From positions 1 to 11,951 of the forward strand of contig JACRKM010000152.1 of the NCBI GenBank assembly GCA_016219765.1: DNA of 11,951 bases. The letters are read 5' to 3'. Of this stretch, positions 7,301 to 11,951 are shown in pieces (position 1 is the first letter of the stretch; each line of letters begins with the position of its first letter). Source of the stretch: Candidatus Woesearchaeota archaeon (GTDB lineage Archaea > Nanobdellota > Nanobdellia > Woesearchaeales > UBA11576). A program made the translations under genes and the position numbers. The notes beneath the pieces are model-generated. The model had not been told where the DNA came from. It worked only from the letters and a program-made list of their open reading frames with translations, and ran no database searches.

Positions 7301-8701
7301 GCGAAGGTCTCATTTGACTCAACAGAGCCAGCCAATGGAACCGTGCTCTTTTATAAGAACGATAGCAACTGTCTAACGCTCAATACAACGGTCAAGGATC
7401 CAAACCTGCTTGATTCTTTCACAGGAAACGAGTATTCACAATGGCACGATGCAGACTTGACCCAGAACACTCTTGGTTACGCGCTCGTGTCAAATAGAAC
7501 GTACTATTTCAAGTACAAGATGTGCGACCTGTGTGGAAACTGCCTCACGAGCAAGTGTACAAATTTTACTACTGCCGCGACGTTCAAGGCATTTTTGTTC
7601 AAGCCAACAATGCCAAATGGGACGACAATGAGTATCCCCGCGCTTAACATATCGAATGATACATTCGCGTACGGGAAAAAAGTCAACCAGTCTCAGACAA
7701 AAAACGTTGAAATAGTAGTTAACAACTCGAACAGCAGCTACTCAATATCCTTCCTGAACTGTTCCATCATGAAAGCATATGATGGAAACTTGTCTAATGC
7801 CTTTGTTTACAACATCACAACCCAGAGTGTGGGGATGGATACGGATAAATGGCAGGAGTTTTCCAACGAACTTGGCTGTAAATACATTAAGATGAGAATT
7901 CCTAACACTGGTAATCAGTTATGGCACTGTGATGAGGACAACCAGACCAACTGCTACCAAGTGACCTCTAGTACGAGCTGTTCATTCACTTCAGCCTTTA
8001 CGGAATGTAATATTCCAACAGGGCAGGGTCTTGGTTTATCAATGTATCAGGCAAGGACCAGCAGCTCGTCTTCATCAAGTTCTTCTGGTGGTGGCGGTGG
8101 CGGTGGTGGAACCACGGCTGCTGCTGCTGCAACGTATGCTGTTGGAGATGTTTCATCGATGCAGTCTACTCAGACTGTTCTTGCAAGGAACGAGAAGGTT
8201 GAGCTTACTAAAGATTCGGTGAAGCACACGATCGAACTCACAAGTGTTAGTGCAAACGCTGTAACGCTCAGAATTAGCTCAGTCGTGCAGTTCGTCACTG
8301 TGGTCTATAGTGAGACTAAGAATGTTGATCTTGATCAAGATGGGGAAAATGACATTTCAATTCAGCTTACTAGTACAGATGTTGTAGCGAATAAAGCCAC
8401 GCTTAAGATTACTTCGTTGCGTGCGGTCCCTGTTCCTATGCTTGAAGTGCCTGCTCCAGCAAAGAAAGAAACGCAAGCGCCAGTGCAAGCGAAAGTTGCT
8501 GTGCCTGAGCCGGTTGCGGTGCAAGCGCCTCCTGTTGCACAGCCACAAGAAGAAGCAGCTCCACAACAATCAGCGCAAGCGCCGGTTGCTCCGCCTGCTC
8601 AAAGTGCGAGTAGAACTTGGGTCATGGCTGCATTGCTCGGGGCGGTCCTTGTTGCAGCAGGTCTTCTATATTTCCTGCACCGCGCGCAAAAGAAATATTA
8701 A
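4391..8701 (+). CDS. Large Cys-rich, calcium-loop surface protein with C-terminal anchor
   Basis: A 1436-residue exported protein; I do not recognise a named family. Numbering starts at TTG 4391. Residues 1-31 are a signal peptide (basic start, core FIQLLLFVSFL, cleavage near PVSA). Residues 32-183 look beta-rich with few Cys. About 184-595 is Cys-rich: four PSI-like modules (Cys at 184-212, 233-256, 270-298, 317-346), then CxxxCxxC modules (412/416/419, 474/478/481, 530/534/537). Acidic calcium-type loops lie at 577-584 (EDNDGSYD), 885-891 (TDNDGDG) and 921-927 (KDNDGNG). A fibronectin-III-like domain spans about 956-1062. A Ser9-Gly8 linker lies at 1224-1240, a domain with VDLDQDGENDI at 1312-1322, a Pro/Ala/Gln stalk at 1346-1406, and a transmembrane helix at 1410-1429 with tail HRAQKKY. 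About 50 NxS/T sequons suggest heavy N-glycosylation. It probably stands on the outer cell surface in adhesion or envelope function, by inference. The frame is open back to GTG 4229, but that stretch holds the promoter. Confidence 0.88.
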   Translation: MNFRILLAKKNWPIRFIQLLLFVSFLTPVSAAIFGATTSNTVTLLGGQFINFSTGLTGPDTGDMKWDNRSGIQLAFSTSTTNGFFNATGGGVEGLGPNVDINTTYKVPSINDTTPFGNTFYHASTFPFFQSGDGVAVRTSNGTYAAVIARNITTVNSVVVSITIDYRYNINGSNLFADAPTTGCAVHSTESSCFNASQNGASCYWDFWLQTCKQMDLFAGFGSSIIAKPIVDCPKFDDNPRCTNITTMCQYSGGLCDPKPGFNWNTGINCSHFNESSLCNNQPHTSPLCTWNVTGVMCLPNTTKLQSDLPTPQFSFCDGASTQAQCTNLTTLYYMPCEWESAKSRCSVVNSAIYGGGMGGDIFDINTQVSCQAAGGTWKSDTYSYTNEYGQTKTDSYDWCEFAFGNFGKETCNDSCWACEQNGNDAWPTLAAAQSACSTSAVGYCKFFADSYAPNTFGYCDPDMGVSFGGFKDCSTNCFGCFKNQTCAASANNCTWLPDPFQSNTDGVGSFNASEDGVCMSSTLANKTNCATNCFACVSNATCDASAANGSQCTWNTNFNYCSPNGTVEVCFLPGDEDNDGSYDCADTDCEQDMACGFGFEGGGFSAAGLGAIDSYLCTKHDNNLTECNAQNGTGFPLNTTSVCFYHPNPAQFASFPTVGWCDPISDKNAQGDMNFDAPPTILGFDDSGDVNDPWLDVVGFGIHDSSETLDVGIAVKNMTNLVGCNKVYANSQNRSGKYYRYIDVDGNTTNNCASEFNASLTGFEYKFVHEQNASNHSNQLYYNETINDKKFAYKCSSGTWVPFAAQLNSPVDGCFAPPGAIQEGIGGVDILVIKKNDLGNPKVPLRIYVLTVNGTNASIDSAGPSYYTPGSIDAKFEDCSATGTDNDGDGLDAEQDPDCQKFLKLGYVQFEQGPQCADGKDNDGNGYTDCADFSCKYDPFACTQGLTCDSTDKTSPQIKWQSVDVLPDYAKVSFDSTEPANGTVLFYKNDSNCLTLNTTVKDPNLLDSFTGNEYSQWHDADLTQNTLGYALVSNRTYYFKYKMCDLCGNCLTSKCTNFTTAATFKAFLFKPTMPNGTTMSIPALNISNDTFAYGKKVNQSQTKNVEIVVNNSNSSYSISFLNCSIMKAYDGNLSNAFVYNITTQSVGMDTDKWQEFSNELGCKYIKMRIPNTGNQLWHCDEDNQTNCYQVTSSTSCSFTSAFTECNIPTGQGLGLSMYQARTSSSSSSSSSGGGGGGGGTTAAAAATYAVGDVSSMQSTQTVLARNEKVELTKDSVKHTIELTSVSANAVTLRISSVVQFVTVVYSETKNVDLDQDGENDISIQLTSTDVVANKATLKITSLRAVPVPMLEVPAPAKKETQAPVQAKVAVPEPVAVQAPPVAQPQEEAAPQQSAQAPVAPPAQSASRTWVMAALLGAVLVAAGLLYFLHRAQKKY
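4940..6178 (+). other. Cys-rich modular region of the surface protein
   Basis: This part encodes the diverged Cys modules. The first type has the order C, C, CxW, C (for example CYWDFWLQTC and CTWNVTGVMC endings), like PSI (plexin-semaphorin-integrin) modules. The second type has C-x3-C-[FW]-[AG]-C followed by a TC and a CTW, seen best at 5810-5875 (CSTNCFGC, then TCAAS and NCTW) and 5978-6078 (CATNCFAC, then TCDAS and QCTW), and in reduced form at 5624-5649 (CNDSCWAC). The repetition is at protein level; the DNA copies have diverged. The assignment to PSI is by pattern only. Confidence 0.55.
8056..8133 (+). other. Ser/Gly/Ala linker-coding stretch
   Basis: Low-complexity DNA of mixed AGC/TCN serine codons, then GGN glycine codons, then ACN/GCN, encoding nine serines, eight glycines, two threonines and five alanines. 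It separates the ectodomain from the juxtamembrane domain and is likely a flexible hinge. Mixed codons suggest that the amino-acid composition, rather than a young DNA microsatellite, is being kept, although length variation between strains is possible. Confidence 0.7.
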
Positions 8702-8718
8702 TAAAATGCACTCATTTT

Positions 8719-8889
8719 CCACCGGTCTATTGACCGGTGGTCATTCGGTAGTCAAAAGCGCGCTATTTGTAAATGTGAGCGACCCGAGCGAAGCGGGCAT
8801 GCCTTTTTTGCGGGAGCAAAAAAGACCAGCAAATCTTTGATTTGCGCTGCCACCAGTCTATTGACTGGTAGTGGTCGCGAGCTTTTGAC
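8719..8889. repeat. Multi-hairpin intergenic element, copy 2 (expanded)
   Basis: This copy matches 242-366 block by block. Hairpin A is CCACCGGTC (8719-8727), loop TATT, GACCGGTGG (8732-8740), 9 perfect pairs. The outer stem is GTCAAAAGCGCGC (8751-8763) against GCGAGCTTTTGAC (8877-8889), 12 of 13 pairs. The shared block GAGCGACCCGAGC is at 8777-8789, with CCCG/CGGG pairing (8783-8786/8794-8797), then GGCATGCC. A 46-base insert follows (8804-8849), and then hairpin B, ACCAGTC (8852-8858), loop TATT, GACTGGT (8863-8869). It lies after the surface-protein stop and before the promoter of the next gene, so it is in a 3' region rather than a leader. The insert's T6 run could also end transcription of the surface gene. 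Confidence 0.75.
8804..8849. repeat. Two extra hairpins inserted in repeat copy 2
   Basis: The 46 bases absent from copy 1 consist almost wholly of two perfect hairpins: TTTTTTGC (8804-8811), loop GGGA, GCAAAAAA (8816-8823), and GCAAATC (8829-8835), loop TTT, GATTTGC (8839-8845). Their insertion leaves the flanking blocks GGCATGCC and CCACCAGTC in register. Confidence 0.7.
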
Positions 8890-8940
8890 TATTCTGCGAG
8901 AAGCTTTGACGATGATATAAATCGCAACAAATAGAAATCA

Positions 8941-8947
8941 TTATATA
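8941..8947 (+). promoter_or_regulatory. TATA-like box of the AT-rich unknown gene
   Basis: TTATATA is centred about 26 bases before ATG 8971, so the transcript would begin at or within a few bases of the start codon and be leaderless. No ribosome binding site precedes the ATG, which agrees. A second AT box, GATATAAA, lies at 8914-8921. Confidence 0.65.
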
Positions 8948-8970
8948 CGTTTGCTGTTTACTATTGTGAT

Positions 8971-9480
8971 ATGAAGGGGAAATTATATGTCGGAACAGAT
9001 AAAAAAGAATTTAATAAAGTTCTAGATGCGTATACAGACAAAAATGTTGAAACTGATAGGATAAGCAGAATTCTGAGAAAATATTCACCAAAATATAAAT
9101 CTAGCATCGATGGTGAAGTTGCAACTGTTCAAGGAAAGCGAATTCATGTTGATTATTTACCAACAATTGACGCAATGTTAGAAGCAAAGGCCAGATATAA
9201 ACATCCTAGAGAAGTCGTAGGCGCTGCATTATTTAAAATAGAGAGAGACAAATGCATATTTTTAACAGAGTCCAGAGATCCAGATTTGCAAAGAGTTTAT
9301 GAAGTTCACCAAAGAGAAGCGAATGAATTGGCTGATAAATTGTGGGAGATGAATACAGAAGAATTTGATTATCAATTGACTCATGCTATTGCAACAGTTT
9401 TATCGGGTTCTTTTGCCGCTGTTTTTGGCCAGTCTTATGGTGATTGGAGAAAATCACTCGCCGAGCTGACCCAAAAATAA
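8971..9480 (+). CDS. Hypothetical AT-rich 169-residue protein
   Basis: I do not recognise a family. The protein is soluble, charged and probably mostly helical, with no signal peptide or transmembrane segment and only one Cys. Residues 1-60 are Lys/Asp-rich (MKGKLYVGTDKKEFNKVLD). The middle has HPREVVGAALFKIERDKC and a Glu-rich helix, VHQREANELADKLWEMNTEE. The end has a Gly/Ala-rich stretch, LSGSFAAVFGQSYGDW. Codon use differs from all neighbours: AGA, ATA, TTA, AAA and GAA dominate, and the gene is clearly more AT-rich. Together with its position beside a repeat element, this suggests recent acquisition, by inference. It has its own promoter and is convergent with the NFACT-R gene 32 bases away. 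The start at ATG 8971 is supported by the promoter spacing; the ATG at 8987 is out of frame. Confidence 0.75.
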   Translation: MKGKLYVGTDKKEFNKVLDAYTDKNVETDRISRILRKYSPKYKSSIDGEVATVQGKRIHVDYLPTIDAMLEAKARYKHPREVVGAALFKIERDKCIFLTESRDPDLQRVYEVHQREANELADKLWEMNTEEFDYQLTHAIATVLSGSFAAVFGQSYGDWRKSLAELTQK

Positions 9481-9512
9481 TAATTCTTGCCGACGATTGA
9501 ATACAACTTGAA

Positions 9513-10322
9513 TTAAGAAGACGATTTCCTCTCCTTCTTTATCGAGATGTTCCCTGAAGGCAGAGCGCGCACGATCTCATCGATATCGTCAACGCCGAGC
9601 ATCTTCTTGACGAGCTTTGCAGCATCGGACGGTTTTTCTTTGCCGACACCAAGCTCAACGACATTCTCGCAATGCTTCTGAACGGCTGGAAGAGGGCCGC
9701 ACATGACTGCCCCTGCCTTCGTGACGCCGATCCCGATCGAAATCTTCGGGTGGATGTAGTTTGTCTTGCCTCTAATCACGAAGGCGCCTTTTCCAAGATA
9801 TTCTCCTGCTCTTGCTTCCTTTGTGACTTGTTCTGGTTTCACCCAAAACGTGTTGATCGACATCAGGCCAAGCTTCCATGCACGCGAGAAACAGAACGTA
9901 GCATCAGCGACCTCCTGCAGTGACTGCTCGCCGGGCTGCTTGCCTTCGGTCTTGATGACAAAGAAGGGCGAGCCAGACATGTCGGTGTGAAACACCACGT
10001 CGTCCTTCTGCGCGTACTTCTTTATAATCATCTCGTTCGTCGTTGAATCACGCCCGCCTATGGTAAGAAATCCTTCTGAGGTGCGGAACCAGCGAAACTT
10101 CTCATACCATTCTTTCTTTCGCTTCACTGCTTGTTTTGGTTTATCTTTTATCTCTTCAAGACGCGCCGTCTCCTCCTGCTCCATCTCTCTGCGCATTCTG
10201 CGAAACTTCTCAAGCGCAGCACGCGCGCCTTCAAGTTTCCTGCGTGCCTGCTTTGCCTTTTCAAAATAAACTTCGGCGTTCTGTTCCACCGATTTTGTAA
10301 TATCGAGAACAATGCTGACCAT
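9513..10322 (-). CDS. Stand-alone NFACT-R (DUF814) protein, RqcH/NEMF C-terminal part
   Basis: The 269-residue protein matches the C-terminal part of RqcH/NEMF, the factor that recruits alanyl-tRNA to stalled large ribosomal subunits and builds C-terminal tails in ribosome-associated quality control. Residues 1-70 form a charged coiled coil beginning with the family-like LDITKSVEQNAEVYFEKAK. Residues about 71-200 are NFACT-R: WYEKFRWFRTSEGFLTIGGR, then FHTDMSGSPFFVIKTEGKQP and GEYLGKGAFVIRGKTNYIHP. A short C-terminal domain and a Lys/Ser tail follow. Full-length archaeal RqcH is roughly 600-700 residues, so the NFACT-N and helix-hairpin-helix parts are absent. They are not encoded next to it; the 79 bases upstream hold a promoter and then the stop of another gene. 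The frame is open 21 codons further up, but that part translates the TATA region, so the start at 10322 is preferred and the message looks leaderless. Confidence 0.87.
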   Translation of the reverse strand: MVSIVLDITKSVEQNAEVYFEKAKQARRKLEGARAALEKFRRMRREMEQEETARLEEIKDKPKQAVKRKKEWYEKFRWFRTSEGFLTIGGRDSTTNEMIIKKYAQKDDVVFHTDMSGSPFFVIKTEGKQPGEQSLQEVADATFCFSRAWKLGLMSINTFWVKPEQVTKEARAGEYLGKGAFVIRGKTNYIHPKISIGIGVTKAGAVMCGPLPAVQKHCENVVELGVGKEKPSDAAKLVKKMLGVDDIDEIVRALPSGNISIKKERKSSS

Positions 10323-10344
10323 GAGAAAAAAGAGAAAGTGGAAG

Positions 10345-10353
10345 TATAAAAAA
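10345..10353 (-). promoter_or_regulatory. TATA-like box of the NFACT-R gene
   Basis: Read on the minus strand, TTTTTTATA is centred about 27 bases before the ATG at 10322, the spacing of a leaderless archaeal transcript. It shows that the NFACT-R gene is transcribed separately from the GspF-like genes and sets its start downstream of the longer open frame. Confidence 0.6.
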
Positions 10354-10401
10354 GTTTGCGAAATAAACAAATACGATTCAAACAATTAGGAAACTCGCAA
10401 G

Positions 10402-11337
10402 TTATTTGCCATAGGTGAGCGCCCCCTGCGCCAAACTAATCACAAAGAATGCTATCGTCATCAGAATCAGAGCGTGCTTGACGCCCGCTCTGATTTCTCC
10501 TTCTGCAAGCTTTCCCAAGACAAGCCCTGCAAAGAGCGCTTGGATGAGGGCGAGCATCAGGAACACGCCGCGTATGGTCGTAAACCAGGCTGTCAATGAG
10601 AGAATGAATGCTTTGGGAGAACTGTAATCAATCTCAACTTTTTTAAGCAGCTCTGCAAGGGCGCCTCCACTCTGCAACTGAACTTTTTCTTCCCCCTCAC
10701 CAAACTCCGTAGCTCCCTTTGCCTGAATGTCTGCAATGTAGGGGATAAGCAAGTTCTGAATTACAATCATGACGCCCAAGAAAACAAGAAAGATCACATA
10801 GCTCTGCACAAGCTGTCCATGGATGCTCGCCTGGCGCTCGAGCTTTATCCTCTTTATCTCAATCACCGAAGACGTAATCGTCTCAAGCACATCTTCGACA
10901 CTTCCACCAGACTGCTCTGCCTCAATAACAGTGGAAACGGCGCGCTTGATCACCGGATTCTTTGTATCGGCCGCGAAATTCGTCAGCGCCTTGTGCACAG
11001 GAATCGCCCATTCACATTTGTTCGCGAGCTTGACCACATGAGGCGTGAGAGCGCCATAATCTGACCGAGAAACGTAGATAATCGCTTTTGACACCGGCAT
11101 CCCTGACTTAATCGCTCCAACAAGATTGCGCACGAACTCAGGAAATTTCTCTTCAATCTCCTTTTGCCTGCGTCTATTCACAAAAAAGTCAATCCAGAAC
11201 TGGCTCCAGCCCATCGTGAGCGCGATCACAATCAGCGGAATCAACCACGGAGTTTTCACAAAGAACAGAAAATCAGCTATCAGGATCAGTACTCCTATAA
11301 CGATTCCAACAATGTGGCGTTGTTCGATGTTTACCAT
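10402..11337 (-). CDS. GspF/TadC-family pilus or secretion membrane protein
   Basis: A 311-residue inner-membrane platform protein of the type II secretion F family (archaeal TadC/FlaJ-like), which couples an assembly ATPase to a growing pilus-like filament. Hydrophobic segments lie at about 9-27 and 31-53, then the cytoplasmic F domain (FPEFVRNLVGAIKSGMPVSK at 65-84 and EAEQSGGSVEDVLE at 139-152), then membrane segments at about 177-201, 243-275 and 288-306. A loop of about 40 charged residues separates the third and fourth. Start taken at 11337 (MVNIEQRH); the frame is open to 11394, which would overlap the upstream gene and add unlikely hydrophilic residues. No strong ribosome binding site is seen. 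It follows the next F-family gene by 31 bases in the same direction, probably one operon. Which filament it serves cannot be told here. Confidence 0.88.
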   Translation of the reverse strand: MVNIEQRHIVGIVIGVLILIADFLFFVKTPWLIPLIVIALTMGWSQFWIDFFVNRRRQKEIEEKFPEFVRNLVGAIKSGMPVSKAIIYVSRSDYGALTPHVVKLANKCEWAIPVHKALTNFAADTKNPVIKRAVSTVIEAEQSGGSVEDVLETITSSVIEIKRIKLERQASIHGQLVQSYVIFLVFLGVMIVIQNLLIPYIADIQAKGATEFGEGEEKVQLQSGGALAELLKKVEIDYSSPKAFILSLTAWFTTIRGVFLMLALIQALFAGLVLGKLAEGEIRAGVKHALILMTIAFFVISLAQGALTYGK

Positions 11338-11368
11338 TGCATTTTCCAGACAATCAGTCGTTTGCTGA

Positions 11369-11951
11369 TCACACCTCGGGCTGCGTAAGTTCAAGGAACG
11401 TGATGAAACCGATATTTAGGATAGGAATCACAAGGTACGTTCCAACAACGGTGATGATGTTTACATCGACACCTCCAACTTTGCCGCCCAATAGGCTCAC
11501 CAGTGAGAGCGCTGCAACAAAAAAGAGCGGTGCGGCGATCAGAATTCCTGTGTAAATATCGGAGTATGTAGAAATCGTTTCAGTGTATTTCTTACGGTCA
11601 AGCTTATACGTGAGCATCGCTTCCTTCGCTTTTTGCGAAAGATACGCCTTTATGTCCCCGCCGCTTTGTGTTGTGGAAATCATTCCTTCGAAAAACTCCT
11701 TGAACGCCGGCGACGGAGTCGTTGCCGCCACCGTCTTGATTGCGGTCAGCACATCATACCCGAAGACGTCAACGTAATTCACGATCTTCTCGATCTCTAT
11801 AGAAAGCTCTCCATACTCTGTTGACTGCGCGATGAGCTTAAACATCTTTGTTGGAGGAACCCCTGATGCAGCGACAGCGCCCATGTGATTGATTGCAAAC
11901 GACAAATTCGTATTTATGGACTTGCGGCGGGTCTTCATCTTTGCAGTTGGG
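11369..11951 (-). CDS. GspF/TadC-family membrane protein, partial (5' end beyond window)
   Basis: The reading frame is still open at the right edge: four codons (P-T-A-K) precede the first visible Met at 11938, and family members continue N-terminally, so I treat it as cut. The visible 190 or so residues hold the F-domain pattern (LSFAINHMGAVAASGVPPTK, then STEYGELSIEIEKIV), a second half with FFEGMISTTQSGGDIKAYL, and two C-terminal membrane segments (about DIYTGILIAAPLFFVAALSL and IITVVGTYLVIPILNIGFIT). It is the likely partner of the next gene; archaeal FlaJ-type proteins carry two F domains, and here they seem divided over two polypeptides. A hexameric ATPase gene would be expected further upstream, outside the window. 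The stop lies 31 bases before the next start. Confidence 0.85.
   Translation of the reverse strand, partial: PTAKMKTRRKSINTNLSFAINHMGAVAASGVPPTKMFKLIAQSTEYGELSIEIEKIVNYVDVFGYDVLTAIKTVAATTPSPAFKEFFEGMISTTQSGGDIKAYLSQKAKEAMLTYKLDRKKYTETISTYSDIYTGILIAAPLFFVAALSLVSLLGGKVGGVDVNIITVVGTYLVIPILNIGFITFLELTQPEV

Noticed and set aside
8061..8111. DNA microsatellite in the Ser/Gly stretch
   Set aside because: Synonymous codons are mixed, so it is better read as a coding linker than as a simple-sequence repeat.
10323..10385. NFACT-R protein with a hydrophobic N-terminal extension
   Set aside because: The 21 extra residues translate the TATA box and AT-rich promoter; the family-like sequence starts just after Met 10322.

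Overview
The window reads as archaeal chromosome. The signs are an archaeal-type isoleucyl-tRNA synthetase, short AT-rich TATA-like boxes about 25 bases before starts (two genes look leaderless), archaeal GspF/TadC-family membrane proteins, an NFACT-R protein, and a large sequon-rich surface protein with a C-terminal membrane anchor. A small-genome (DPANN-type) archaeon would fit, but that placement is inference; no rRNA or tRNA gene is present to fix it.

Left part (1-3655, + strand): a poorly interpretable edge, then a multi-hairpin repeat (242-366), then ileS, whose start lies in nested short tandem repeats. Next (3656-4232) comes a broken toxin-antitoxin module. A DUF4258-like toxin survives only as three reading-frame fragments, while the antitoxin 2 bases downstream, a YgiT-type zinc finger fused to an AbrB/MazE-type domain, is intact.

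Centre (4233-8701): own promoter, Shine-Dalgarno and probable TTG start for a 1436-residue exported protein. Its order is signal peptide, beta-rich head, long Cys-rich region with PSI-like and CxxxCxxC modules, three acidic calcium-type loops, a fibronectin-III-like domain, a Ser/Gly linker, a juxtamembrane domain, a Pro/Ala/Gln stalk and a transmembrane helix. It probably belongs to the cell envelope.

Right part: a second, longer copy of the hairpin repeat (8719-8889), an AT-rich unrecognised gene with its own promoter, and then three minus-strand genes. These are a stand-alone NFACT-R protein (the C-terminal part of an RqcH/NEMF-like factor, with its own promoter) and two GspF/TadC-like pilus or secretion membrane proteins, the second cut by the window edge.

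The most unusual items are the two-copy hairpin-stack element, the decayed toxin beside an intact fused antitoxin, the modular Cys-rich surface protein, and the NFACT-R protein without the rest of RqcH. I see no CRISPR array, insertion sequence, tRNA or rRNA.
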